From Heterodera schachtii (taxonomy: Eukaryota; Nematoda; Chromadorea; Rhabditida; Heteroderidae), in assembly GCA_023374025.1 (NCBI GenBank), contig SIJG01000064.1, positions 705,943 to 769,942 of the forward strand: DNA of 64,000 nt, in the 5' to 3' direction. This document shows positions 1 to 11,180 of this stretch, one piece after another; positions within the stretch are counted from its first letter, which is position 1, and every line of letters starts with the position of its first letter. Made by a program: the position numbers and the translations under genes. Below the pieces are notes generated by a model. It did no database searches and was not told where the DNA came from. It saw only the letters and a list, made by a program, of their open reading frames with translations.

Positions 1-96
1 ATTCACTGCGGTTGTTCCGTCCGTATTCGTTGCGGTTGTTCCGTCCGTATTCGCTGCGGTTGTTCCGTCCGTATTCGTTGCGGTTGTTCCGTCCGT
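1..96. repeat. 24-bp tandem repeat, 4 copies, in coding sequence
   Basis: Four head-to-tail 24-bp units with one or two substitutions between them (attcgytgcgg core) reach the left edge. On the minus strand they encode TDGTTATN-type octapeptides in the secreted protein above. The unit is a multiple of three, so copy-number change keeps the frame. Confidence 0.85.
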
Positions 97-516
97 ACTT
101 CTGCTGTTTTCCGTCCCCTCCGTTGGCGTTGGCGTCGTCTCCGTGCCGTTGTTTACGATGGACTGGTCCGCCAATGCTGCACTTTTGGTAGACGACGGAG
201 AAGCGGTGCTACCGGTCGGTCTGCGTCGCCGACCACCGCGACGGAAACCGCAGCGACGCGGTGGTGGCTCCATGAAAGGGTAAGAGCCAAAATCGCAGCA
301 AGGACTTCGCTTGGCCCGGTAGGATCCGTTGCCGGCGGGCGGGGGAGAAGCCGTGCCATTGTCGCTGACACTCATTTGGCCGAATTGGCCCTGCTGTTGT
401 TGCGCTGAATTGCCATTCCCATTTTGCTGTTGGACGGACCCACGGTAGCCAATCGAAGGATGGCCAAAAGTCAAAGCGACGAAAAGGGAAAGGCAAATCA
501 AAACGAATTTGATCAT
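1..516 (-). CDS. Secreted protein with 8-residue tandem repeats (3' end outside window)
   Basis: An open frame starts at ATG 516-514 and runs off the left edge, so at least 172 residues are seen and the C-terminus is missing. Residues 1-18 form a clear signal peptide (MIKFVLICLSLFVALTFG). A Gln/Asn-rich stretch follows, then a dibasic-type site (RAKR, about residue 70) followed by SPCC. Next come an Arg/Gly-rich patch (RRGGRRRR) and a Thr-rich tail of TDGTTATN repeats. The context suggests a secreted protein cleaved at the RAKR site, with an O-glycosylatable Thr tail. I do not recognise the family. No intron is needed in the part seen. An effector or peptide-precursor role is only inference. 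Confidence 0.6.
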   Translation of the reverse strand, partial: MIKFVLICLSLFVALTFGHPSIGYRGSVQQQNGNGNSAQQQQGQFGQMSVSDNGTASPPPAGNGSYRAKRSPCCDFGSYPFMEPPPRRCGFRRGGRRRRPTGSTASPSSTKSAALADQSIVNNGTETTPTPTEGTENSRSTDGTTATNTDGTTAANTDGTTATNTDGTTAVN

Positions 517-1786
517 TTCGAAGAAATAATCCAACAAATGAGCAGTGTGAAAAAACTCCGTTTCTCTTTTACCTTTTATTGAAATTTTGGCTTAAAATAT
601 TCAAATCATTCCGAGGGAATTATGAAATTATGGCCAATGCGACGGACGAATGCTTTTTAAAATGCAAATCCCAAACGAAACGAGCGAATAATTGGATTGA
701 TTGGAAAAGGTCATCTTTTTTTGAAATGATGTGATCGAACAGAACACAATAATAAACTAAATTCAAATAAAATTATTCTACATAATTTAAAATAAATAAA
801 TCATTTTATTGGGTTACTTTTTAAAATTGCCCGTTTTTGTTTCATTTCTCTTTCTTTTCATTCGGTTTTCTCTTTTTATTTATTTTATACTCATTTTTTT
901 CTCTCCATTTATTTTATTTTATAAAAATATTTTCACATTTTGGCTATTAAAATTTAATTACTTTTTTAAAAATCATTTTCGTTGAATTAGCGATTTACTA
1001 ACGCAAATTGAATTTCATATGTTCGCGGCTCTATAATTTCTATTGTAATTAAAGGAGGCACAAAATGCCAATTAGTTGCGAAATTTTGATGAATCTATAA
1101 TTAATTAAGCGAAAAGAAGTGTTAATTATTCTTTCTTTTTTTTTGCACTGTTCTGAACATTCGACAAAGTGTTAATTAACAACAGTTCAACACGAATTAT
1201 TTATTCATCCAATTAATTTGACAACCGTAACAAATTCAAATTTCATTTCGTTTTTCACCTGAAGCACACATTTGTGAGAGATTAATGTACTTTGTTGTAT
1301 CGCACCTGCCATAAAATGTCATGACTTCTCCCTCCCGCCGACAAACCAAACACTTTCTGTAGGGCGCTAATCAAAAACTGAGGCCAGGCTTATACTTTTG
1401 ATTAGGCTAGCAAACTAAATAGATAACTACTAAACATGTAGGGCCATTTAAATTTGCTGGATTTGATTGACCAAGAAAAATGAAAACCCCAAAGATTAAT
1501 GAACACAAAGCATTGGAAAAAGTGGCGAAAGCTAAAGAAGCCGAATTAAATTAAAATGAACATAAAAAATAAATGGAATTATTTGAGTAAAGGATTTAAA
1601 AAATATTGTGATGTGATGACAATCTGTTCTTTAATCCGTATAATGGGAAACGAACTTTTATTTATTTTATTTTTTTTTGCTCATTGGTAAATTCCCAATT
1701 AAAAAAATAAAGAATTTAATTCGATAATTGAATTTAAAGAGTTTTTTAAAATATTGAAATTTCTGTCTGGTTAAGTGAATTTTCTT
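517..1786. other. Intergenic, no gene seen
   Basis: AT-rich sequence between two divergently transcribed genes. I see no convincing coding exon, tRNA or repeat with defined ends. Confidence 0.5.
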
Positions 1787-3119
1787 ATGACGTACAACGC
1801 ATCAGCAGATTTGGTAATCGGAATTCCATAATAATTTATTTATAAATTTGATTAAGTGGTTCCAATATTTCACTTCCGATGGGCCCCAATGGCTCATTCT
1901 TTTCGCTGTGTACGGCGCCCGCTCTCTGTGGACAACTTTAGGACTTTTGTTCAACTTTGGCGTTGTGTACATTACTGCCAAATCAAAGTGATTAATTAGC
2001 ATGCGAAATGAACAATTAAAATCCGGTAATTATATTGAATTTGCCAATTCCAAGGACACTTCGCGGGACATGCAACATTCTGATCGCAATGGAAAGTGCC
2101 TTCGCACTGATTCTCGACCTCGGCTTTTATGTCAGCTTTTTCGTCCTTTTGTCCGGCAGGACATTCGTCCGCTACGAGTACTGCTTCTGGGCCCTGCTGT
2201 TGCCGGCTGTGTTCGGCGACATGGCCCAACTTACGATGGTGTTGACCGGCGTGGACCGACTTTGTTGTGTGATGTTCCCAATTTGGTAAAATTATTAAAT
2301 TTGAAAATGGAATTTATTTGTCCATTTTTTTTTATTAAGGTACAAAAAACGGAATGCCAAGTGCTATTTGGCATTCGTTTGGACACTTCTCTGCTGCTAC
2401 GCCACCTATCAGTTCATAATCGATTACATCGACTATCAGAACAGCAAAGATCTGTAAGGATCACTCGTTTAAAATTTGAATTGGCCTTTTTTCGATTAGC
2501 ATGGTCTCCTGTTCCACCAACGAAATGGGAAACGGCGGCATGGGAAGTCTGATGAGAGTCAACGGACTGACACTGAGCGGCACTCTGATGGCTGTGTATT
2601 CGCTGTGTTGGTTCATTGTGTTCAGAATAAGTGCCGTCTCAAAAAGTGAAAAAAATTATTAATATTTTAAATATTTAACAAAATGCTCAGATGTAAACTC
2701 GGACAATCGCACACTGATCAAATCCCTCGTGTTTATCATCTCTCTCAATTTGGCATGCGTTTTCATAAAGTGCGGCGTCAATTTGCTGCTCCAATTTGTT
2801 TTCCAAGTGAATGTGTTCACCAAATCAGCCTTTTCCATTGCTTTTTCCTTCCTCACCATAACTGTGTACAGTGCAAATGCGCCGGTTCTGTTCGTTGTCA
2901 GGTGGCCATTTTAATTAAAATTAAATTTAATGCCAATTAATTAGCAATTTGTACCGTGATCACTTTATCCGACACTTCCCGTGGCTTTCGAAATTGGTTC
3001 GAAGCAATGAAAAAGTTTCTTCAATTTGTACTTCGACCACAACAATCATTGTCCAGCCGAAGAATGGCACCGCAAACGGTGCCAATCGCTTTTACAATGA
3101 AAAATTGGCATCTGATTGA
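1787..3119 (+). CDS. Seven-helix chemoreceptor, srsx-like GPCR
   Basis: Modelled exons are 1787-1813, 1857-1987, 2055-2285, 2340-2453, 2500-2630, 2691-2901 and 2945-3119. They sum to 1,020 nt (339 residues plus stop), all with GT-AG introns and consistent phase. TM1 is GARSLWTTLGLLFNFGVVYI. A basic LRGTCNILIA motif opens TM2, and GVDRLCCVMFP is the DRY-like end of TM3. Further hydrophobic helices follow in exons 4-6. The tail holds YRDHFIRHFPWL and is rich in Ser/Thr. Length and motifs fit nematode srsx-type serpentine receptors, plasma-membrane chemosensory GPCRs. The ligand is unknown. The start was chosen because a short first exon (MTYNASADL) splices in phase to TM1. Membership of srsx rather than a neighbouring family is likely, not certain. 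Confidence 0.82.
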
Positions 3120-3469
3120 ACTCAAAAAAGCGACTCAAATTTTTTGATTGATTTTGTAAAAATGATTTAAATAGTTTGTTTTTCTGATCAGTATAAAGCT
3201 GTTTATTTGGTGGACCTTTATTTAAATATTTTACATATTTTTTTGTTTTTATTCATTTTATGTAAATTTGGGTAAATATTTTTTGTTTTCTGAGAATAAA
3301 GATAAGGAATTGTGATGACATTTTGTCACTTATCATCAATTTATGGGAGAAATGAGCATCAATCACAGTTTTATAAAAGAGTTTTCTGCTCAATTGATGA
3401 TACAAATTTAGTCATATTTTTTTGATTTATTTTACCCCAAATTCTTAAGATTTTTTTCCAATTTTTAAA
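3120..3469. other. Intergenic, no gene seen
   Basis: AT-rich spacer between the GPCR stop codon and the deacetylase start. Nothing recognisable is present. Confidence 0.5.
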
Positions 3470-6400
3470 ATGTCCCAAAGAACTTCCTCAACAATAAATT
3501 TTCGGGACATCGCTTTATGCCAACAGCAGCCCCCCGGCACAATAATTTGCTTTCGGCACTGTCGTCTTTTTCAAAACGGCACTTTCGTCGCTGATTCGGG
3601 TGGGTGTTTTTACTTGTTGAAAATTAAACTCGTTATTTTCTCGCTTATTATTACAGTAATAAAGAGATTTATATATTTGCGTCCCATGAAATTTATGCGT
3701 ACCATAATTATTTTATGAGTCTCATGACCAGGGGACGGATTTATATGTTTTTACATATTTTTTTGCGCATATACTATTGAATGAGCACAAAAATAACATT
3801 CTTAAAAAAACAAATTTGGGACTTTTTTTTCTAATAAAAACATATTTTGATGATTTTTAGCCTTTTTGTACTCAAATTCTTGGCAAATGTCTAAAATTTT
3901 TCAAAATTTAAGTTTTTTTTTTTTGACCTTTTTAATAACTAGGGCTGCTAATTTTATGTAAGAAAATTTGCGAATTATGTAAATAAAATATGTATAAAAA
4001 ATGCTAAAATATGTATGAAATATGTACAAAACCCCCAAATATGTACTAAAATATGTAAAAAACATTTTTTAATGGTTATTTTTTGGAAAAAAAATTCTTT
4101 GTAAAAAGTGAAATAGGCACAAAATGCCATAAAAATAACCAAAATAGGCTTAGAATTACATTTTAGTATTTCAAAAATTAATTTTTGATATATTTTTTTT
4201 GAAAAAAAAATTCGATTTTTTAGGGATATATTTTCAAAAAAATTTTTAAATTTTTCACAAAAAATTTCTATAAATTCTCCATAATCCTCAAAATATGTAA
4301 AAAAAAAAAATGAAAATATTTACGAAAAATTGAGAAATAGGTACGAAAAAGTCCAAAATATGTATAAAAATATGTCTTATGTAACATGTAGAAAAATCCC
4401 AAAATATGTAAAAATATGTAAATAAAAGTCCCAACTTTTGTTCGCAAACACAAAAAAGAAAGTGTTTTTCACACTAATTAGGTTATAGAGAATCCAGGAA
4501 AAAAAATATGTATTTACATAAAATTAGCAGCCCTATTAATAACTTTTTCACTTTTAAGGCAAAATTGGAACTTTAGCGAAGAAAATTCAGAAAAATAAGT
4601 AAATCTTGGAGAGCAAGAAAAAGATTTACATCAAAAAGCATTGAAATGCTTTTAATTATAATTGTGCTTGCGAAATCACTGGACGATTTCGGGAAGTATC
4701 ATCACGTTTCCGATATGTTTCGAAAAACAAAATGGCTGGCAAAAGAGCAAAAATAATTATTATGTTAAATCGATTCTTATTTCGAATTGACCTCTTTCAA
4801 AAAAATTTTTACAAATAAACTAAAGGGCCAGAACCTCTGTAATACTTAAATTTTTTAAATTAAGGGATAAGATTTATTTGCAAAAATGAATTAAAAATTA
4901 ATTTATTTTATTTTAACAGACGAATTGTGGGTCCGTGATGGAAAGATTTTGGAAGCACAGAAAATATTTTACGAGGAGCGAAAGCGTCCGAATTTGTGGG
5001 TGGACTGTGAGGGACTGATTTTGGCACCTGGATTTATTGACATTCAAATGAATGGCGCATTTGGCGTTGACTTCACTTCGATGACACAGACAAAAAATGG
5101 GAAAATGGCATTGGAACAGCTGAAAGAAGTCGCACAAAAAATTTTGGCGTTCGGAGTAAACGCAAATTTAAAATTCAGGAAATTGTTCAATTTAAGATCA
5201 CCGCTTTTTGTCCAACTATTATAACGGCACGATCGGAAACTTATCAAATGTTTTTACAATTGCTTAACGAATATAAATCAGAGACGAAAGGGAGGGAAAA
5301 CTGTGCCCGAATAATAGGCAATTTTAAAAGCCTAAAAAACAATAATTAATAAACTTAGTGATTTTCACCCATTTTGTTATTATAGGTGCCCATTTTGAAG
5401 GCCCTTTCATTTCCCCAAATCGCGTCGGATGCCATCCAAAATCGCTGGTGATCGCTTCTCTGCAGAACATTAATTTGAACTCCGTTTACGGCCTCGACCT
5501 TTCCAACCTTTCCTATGTGACTGTTGCGCCCGAATTGCCCGGTGCCATTGAGGCGATCGCTTTTTTTCGCCAAAAAGGCATTGAAATGGCAATTGGTAAT
5601 GAATTAATGCAAATTAACAGCAAAATAAAAATAATTAATTGGCATACAATAATAAAATTAAATTTAATAACAAGCTGACCATTCATTGAATAACCCAAAA
5701 CAAAAAAAAGGTCATTCCGAAGCATCCATTGAAAATGCGACAAAAGCTGTCAATGCCGGGGCAAAAAGCATCACCCATTTATTCAATTCAATGCGACCAG
5801 TGAGTGATCCTTTGATTAGGCATTTGTGAGCAAATTATTGCCATAAACAATTGTCCTTTTCTTGATGGAACATCGCCGCGACGCCGGCATTTTCGGTCTT
5901 TTGGCAATGTCCGGCACTCAGCCAGTGTACTACGGAATAATCGCTGATGGCATTCATGTCAACGAACTGGCCATTCAATTGGCTTTCAGTGCCAACCCTT
6001 CGGGTGCCATTTTGGTCACCGATTGCATCGCGGCACTTGGCCTTGGCGATGGCGTCCATTCGCTTGGCGAAGTGTCCGTCCGAGTGGAAGGAGCAGTGGC
6101 AAAAGTCGACGATGGAAGCGAAACATTGGCAGGAAGGTGAAATGGAGAAAAGAGGGAAATCTGTAAAAAAAAATATTAACAAAAAGAGAGAAAAAATGGA
6201 TAAATAAATAATAATTAAATATTCCACGATAATTGCGTTATTTGTCAGTGTTTCGTCAATGCCGCATTGTGTGCGCACTTTTTCAAAAGTCATCAGAAAA
6301 TTCTCTTCCAAAAGCGATGGATTGGCTGAGGCAATGAAAGCAGCGACTTTAAACCCAGGCATTTGAATTAAAGAAAAAGGCACTTAACTTTTTCTCTCTC

Positions 6401-6546
6401 AATTAGCTTCTTTTCTCGGCATTGCTCACCAAATGGGAACACTGAAAGAGGGAAGCAATGCGGATTTTGTGTTGGTCGACGGCGAAGCGAATGTTTTTGC
6501 CACATTTATTGGAGCAATTAAGTGCTTTCAGCAACCTCAGCTATGA
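3470..6546 (+). CDS. N-acetylglucosamine-6-phosphate deacetylase (NagA/AMDHD2 type)
   Basis: Exons 3470-3599, 4920-5155, 5197-5317, 5386-5595, 5711-5799, 5865-6136, 6249-6358 and 6407-6546 give 435 residues, near the usual ~400. The enzyme removes acetate from GlcNAc-6-phosphate in amino-sugar catabolism and UDP-GlcNAc turnover, in the cytosol. Visible family motifs are APGFIDIQMNG (about 79-89), HFEGPF with metal ligand Glu167, GHSEA (His234), THLFN (His255), DGIHVN (His293) and VTDCIAALG with catalytic Asp315. A GTLKEGSNADFV end is typical of the amidohydrolase barrel cap. Introns 5318-5385 and 6359-6406 have GC donors. The acceptor before 5865 is TG rather than AG, although the protein alignment is seamless there. 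Intron 1 (1,320 bp) contains a hAT-like element. The identification is firm. Confidence 0.93.
3940..4535. mobile_element. hAT-like non-autonomous element, 596 bp (ATATGTA-word family)
   Basis: Terminal inverted repeats start TAGGGCTGCTAATTTTATGT and match in reverse complement at the other end. They are flanked by a perfect 8-bp direct repeat TTAATAAC (3932-3939 and 4536-4543). The interior is full of AATATGTA words on one strand and has no coding capacity. TAGGG ends plus 8-bp duplications are what hAT transposases make. It lies in intron 1 of the deacetylase gene without breaking any exon. Confidence 0.88.
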
Positions 6547-6653
6547 AAATTATTATTCGTGAATTAACATTTAATCCACTTCCTTAAAGTATAAATTTTT
6601 ATACTTCGGTGATGATTTGTTTGATTGTTGGAATTACGCTGATCGGTAAACAT

Positions 6654-6725
6654 GGAGTCGTAGCTCAGTGGCAGAGCAATTGACTGCAGATCAATAGGTC
6701 ACCGGTTCAACTCCGGTCGGCTCCT
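6654..6725 (+). tRNA. tRNA-Cys (GCA)
   Basis: A 72-nt cloverleaf. Acceptor stem GGAGTCG pairs with CGGCTCC with one G-T pair; A box TAGCTCAGTGG; anticodon stem ATTGA/TCAAT with loop CTGCAGA giving anticodon GCA; B box GGTTCAACTCC. No intron. An identical copy lies in opposite orientation 404 bp downstream. Confidence 0.96.
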
Positions 6726-7129
6726 ATCCTTTTTTGATTTTTATATTTAACTATATTTATTAAAATCTGTGTTTAACTTTTTCTAATATTTTTTGAATGT
6801 ACTTTAAATAATGTAAAATTTTTGAACTTTTTTAAAATATTTTTTAAATTTTAAAAGCACTTTAAATAATGTAAATTTTATTAAATTGTATTTTTTCGCA
6901 AAATCTCAATATTTTTCAATAAAATTTTTTAAAAAATACAAATATATTAAAATTAAAATAGGTACCTTAAAATTATTCACATTATAATGTAACAATTCGA
7001 ATATAATCTAAACAAAAAAAACTAATAAAATTTCCTACTGGAGAATTCTCATTGAAAAATATTTTCTTTAAAAAGTTGTAAGAAGAAAATAAAATTTGAA
7101 ATAAATTTTCTAAAAATCAAAAAAAGAAT
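6726..7129. other. Spacer between inverted tRNA-Cys genes
   Basis: 404 bp of very AT-rich sequence separating the two tRNA-Cys copies. The T-run just 3' of each tRNA is a Pol III terminator. No other feature is seen. Confidence 0.6.
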
Positions 7130-7201
7130 AGGAGCCGACCGGAGTTGAACCGGTGACCTATTGATCTGCAGTCAATTGCTCTGCCACTGAGCTACGACTC
7201 C
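7130..7201 (-). tRNA. tRNA-Cys (GCA), second identical copy
   Basis: The minus-strand sequence is identical over all 72 nt to the tRNA-Cys at 6654, with the same stems, GCA anticodon and T discriminator base. The two genes point towards each other, an inverted duplication that can fold into a long cruciform. Confidence 0.96.
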
Positions 7202-7315
7202 AGTTGGTTCGCTTCCTTTCATTCTCCTTTCAACTCTTCCTTTTCTTCGATTTAATTAGAGAGAAAATTCATTCAAATAAATGTTTTTTTCATTTTAATT
7301 AAAAATTTTGTTTGT

Positions 7316-8460
7316 TTATAAAAAGGTAAAAAATGTCCAAATAACAATTAAATGCAAAATAATAAGCGGGGGATGGAATGCCTGGCTTATAAAACGCTGT
7401 GATGAAGCTGCAGATGTGCCATTCTGAAGTGCCATCGAATGTTTGAGTTTTGTTTGTCCACCGGTCATTGGCCCACACTTTGGGGGCACTTCGTCGTCCC
7501 ATTTCATTCGCAACATTTTCACAATTGAATCTCGACTATTTGTAAACAAAGTGCCGATCAACTAATTACAAAATACAATAATTAAAAATAAAATAAAATT
7601 TATTTAAAAAATATTATATAATTGGTACCATTTTTGAAATGTGCCCACAGTGTTTCCCATATTGGCCAACAAAACAATCGGACAAATGAGCCAAATCGAT
7701 GCAAATTATCTCCACCAATTGGACGCTGACATTCCTCGTAAAACTCTCAATGTCATAACGCAGTTTTCTGTGAAAAATTTTGTTTATTCATTTCTTTTTT
7801 TTGCGATCGGAATATTAACTGGCTCTCAAAAGAACATTCCAACAAAATGGCGTCAATGTTCGTTTTCCAACAACCAAATTGGGTTTGCATGTCTTCGGAA
7901 GAAATAAATAATTTCAAATTCATAAATCTCATTTATTGCTTTGTTAATGATACCGCGCATTTTCTCGCAAATGTTTTGCCATGGGCGAAGTCCCAATTGC
8001 AAAATTTCATTTTCAACAGAAGGTGGGCATTCCTGGAGACATTTTGCCAACTCAGAATTGTGCCTTAATTAAGAAGGGCAATTAAATTAACGAAGTGGTG
8101 ATTTATTTTGCTTTTGCCTGCACAGTTCGTCCACTCTTTCGCTCATTTGCTCACTGCTGGCGCCCGAACGCAGCAAATCATTAAGAGGGAACACAAAATC
8201 GGAGGACCATTCATTTTCCATCTAAACAAATTGCCAATTAAAATAAATTATTACCAAAATACTCATTTAAATTTGCTCACTTGGAGCATGTGATTGTCCT
8301 TGCACTTCAACAGACAAAGCGGCACAATGGGAAGCGGCGACTTCGGCACATGCGAAGAATTTCTTGGGGCTAAGTTTTGTGACAGATAGACAATTTCCGA
8401 AAAAAGTGCCAAATAAATAAAAATAGAAATAATTATTAAATTCCGTTGTCTAGTGCACAT
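7316..8460 (-). CDS. Secreted Cys-rich protein, chondroitin proteoglycan 4 (CPG4)-like
   Basis: Exons on the minus strand are 8460-8281, 8221-8118, 8063-7954, 7892-7820, 7767-7629 and 7561-7316, giving 283 residues. The N-terminus is a signal peptide (LIIISIFIYLALFSEIVYL). About a dozen spaced cysteines follow: CLLKC, DELC, CLQEC, NIC, FGCW, LEC, IIC, SDC, KHCG. This spacing recalls the nematode CPG4/T20D4.11-like family of extracellular proteins. The protein ends in a hydrophobic helix (LIILHLIVIWTFFTFL) directly before the stop, as for a GPI signal or tail anchor. The intron after 8118 starts with GC. The family call is tentative; secretion and the disulphide-rich fold are well supported. 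It lies between two tRNA loci, with no operon signs. Confidence 0.7.
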
Positions 8461-9176
8461 TTATTTACCTGCTGTTTTATTTATTCATTATTTTTAATTG
8501 ATAAAAATATTATTATTATTATTAAGTAATAATGAAGCCATAAAACATTGTCACTAATTCACGAATACAAATCCAAAATGGCTTCATTAAGGGAATCAAT
8601 TAGCAGGACAAACAAACACATTTAGTAGCTCATAACAACATAAAGAAGCATCAATTTGTTTTGTACAAAAGTTTTTGTGTTATGTTTTCATAAGCGAATT
8701 TTGAAAATGTTATTTTATATTTTCGCTAATAATTTCATTTGTTTGCCTAACACATACAAATGGATAAAAAGGCACCAAAGCAATGCCAAACAAAAAATTA
8801 ATGCTTCCCCGGCCTTTTCTCCGCTTAATTTGTTTTTCCGGAAAACAGATGAATAACAGCAGCACAGAATCAGTTCCAATTAGGTTCATCCGTGTCCATA
8901 TAAAAGCATTCTCAGCAAAAATGGGCTGCTCAATTTTTGGGCTAATGTTAGGCAAAGAGTGAGAGAATGCCAAAGAGAGAGGGGGGGGGGGTAATAATGG
9001 CATGGAAAAAGAGAGGGACCAACCTCCAATTTTAACTATGGCAACAGAGGGAATTTGCTGGGGAAAGATACAGCAAAAAATAAACAAACAAAATAAGATA
9101 AATAAAAATCATTTTGCTTTTGCAATGTGCACATGGATTTAATAAAAAAATACACTCAATTAAAGAAAAAAATTAT
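8461..9176. other. Intergenic, no gene seen
   Basis: AT-rich spacer with a G-run near 8985. An open frame on the minus strand at 8710-9087 has no family features and no codon signal, so I do not call it. Confidence 0.45.
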
Positions 9177-9248
9177 GGGGCAATCTGGGAATTGAACCCA
9201 GGACCTCTCGCACCCAAAGCGAGAATCATACCACTAGACCAATTGCCC
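9177..9248 (-). tRNA. tRNA-Pro (TGG)
   Basis: A 72-nt cloverleaf on the minus strand. Acceptor GGGCAAT pairs with ATTGCCC; A box TGGTCTAGTGG; anticodon arm TCTCGCTTTGGGTGCGAGA with anticodon TGG; B box GGTTCAATTCC. No intron. Confidence 0.95.
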
Positions 9249-9691
9249 TTGTATGCGCAAGTGCTAATTATTTTATAAGAAACAAACATTAAAGCATTTG
9301 TTTGACAGACAATTCTTTTAAAAAATAATATATAAGAAAAAAATTTAATAAAAAAATTCTTATAAATTCATGGAAATTTTAAAAATTCATTATATTTTTA
9401 CTTCTTTTCTCATTCTTGGCTTCATTTATTTATTTTTAGTTAATATTCGGTCACACTTAATGTATAACATAAATAAAGTAATAATGGCTGCATTAATATG
9501 CGTAACTAATTAATTGGCCACACCATTTTGACTAATTAATTAATTAACTGGCCACACCCATCGTTTTGTTTTTCTCTCTTCAAATAATAAATGAATTAGT
9601 AAGTAATGTTTGCAATCAAATAAGTGTCAATTCTTTTGCTTTTTTATTCATTTTCCTTTTGTAACATTTTCTTCTGCCAATTATTCATTCA
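9249..9691. other. Intergenic, no gene seen
   Basis: AT-rich sequence with short imperfect repeats of taattaattggccacacc around 9508-9560. No gene is supported. Confidence 0.45.
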
Positions 9692-10014
9692 ATGATCGCC
9701 GTCGGCACTTTCTTTTTGCTTTTGTTGTTTTGCGGGAATGCCAAGGAAAATCAACGAGTTCATTTATTTATTTCATTAATTAATTAATTTATTTATTTTT
9801 TTGTTTTCTTCAGCAAATTGTCCTTCCCGTCAGTGCGCGGCTGACAATTTCCGCTCCGTCAGCTGACAATTTCAACGGAACTTTTATAAAAAGTTCGAAC
9901 GGAGAAGAAATGGAAGCGCCGAAGTCGAAGGAGGAGGAGGGACAGCAAATGGAAGTGATACGGCAGGGAATCGCAGTTGAAATGCCAATTAATAGCAACA
10001 GCGGCAGAGGATGA
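9692..10014 (+). CDS. Small secreted peptide, unknown function
   Basis: Two exons (9692-9757 and 9814-10014) joined by a GT-AG intron with a strong pyrimidine tract encode 88 residues. The first 18 form a signal peptide (MIAVGTFFLLLLFCGNA). The rest is hydrophilic, with an acidic Lys/Glu/Gln segment and no cysteines after the signal. It ends NSNSGRG. The combination of signal peptide, clean splice junction and in-phase stop argues for a real gene. I cannot name a family. It could be a peptide precursor, but there is no repeated dibasic pattern. Confidence 0.5.
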
Positions 10015-11180
10015 GATTTTAATGATATGATGATAATGATGGGTAATTAGTAAAACAATAAGAGAAAAAGAAAACAGATTATGCAGAGATTGGACAATAA
10101 AAAAAACTATTAAATGTTAATTGAAATGAAAAAAAGAAAAGAAATTAAAGAAAAAGTAAAGCAACAATTTTGAAATGACAAATAATAAAACATTAGCGGA
10201 ACAGACTCTTCAAATTCAGGTCAAAAAAGAGCACACTGATTGATTTGATTATTGAGCATAAATCAACAAATCCCTTAAAATAAAAGAATGCGTTTTGCGC
10301 TGAATGATTGCTTAAAATTAAAACAGTGCGCATTTCCACCATCGCTTTTATTGTATTAATTTGAGATAAACTCAATTAAACAATACTTTTACATTTTTCA
10401 ATTAATCTATTAAATTCGAAAATTGATTGTCCAACTTTGGTCAAAGGCTGATCAAGTGGAAGAAAGTGATCAAGCGGCTTAAAACCTGTTCACAAAACGG
10501 CAATTCAAACATTGGTTATGCTCTTGTCTCATAAGTGATGATGGTAATTTGGTGATGCTCATTTGTCAGAAGATGAAGACGAACGACCCTTTCTTTCTCT
10601 CTTATTTACTTTCCTTTCTTTCTTTGGTTGGCTTTCCTTTTGGTGGCATTTGACACTGACATTTTGCGTTGCTTCGATCATCGGCGGCAGCGATCACTTC
10701 AGCAGCTGATCCCCCCCCCCCCCTCCCCCGAACTCCATTTTTTATTTGTTAGCGCATTCCCCGAGCTGAATTTGCCCTTCGGCAAAAAGCGGAAATTGAA
10801 AGAAAGAAAGTGAGAGAGAGAGAGAGGGAGAGAGAGAGAAAGAGGGGAAGAGAGAGAAAGAGAGGGAGAGAGAAATGAAAAATGAAAAATGAATGGGAAT
10901 TGGTTGACCCTCCCGCGCGCCAATGAAATGAAGTGCTCCCCCAAGGGGAAAGGATGTGTCGTTCCATGCTTTCTTCTATTATTTCTTCGTGTTCATAATT
11001 TCGCTATTAGCGGCTTTTTGCTCTTTTTCAGTTTATGATTTTTGCAAATGAATTTTTGTTTTGAATTTCTCCTCTCTTTTTGCAGTTTTTTTCATGCCTT
11101 TTTTAATAGATTTATTTGAATTATAATTGAAAATCTTTTGTAAATTTGTATTTAATGATTTTCTAAATTTTGTTCAGAAA
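10015..11180. other. Intergenic with poly-C run and GA-rich tract
   Basis: No gene seen. A run of C at 10711-10722 and a GA-rich tract at about 10800-10880 produce Ser/Leu/Pro-rich artefact frames on the minus strand. Confidence 0.5.

Noticed and set aside
8710..9087. Minus-strand 125-codon frame
   Set aside because: Composition is intergenic, with a poly-Pro artefact from a G-run and no splice partners.
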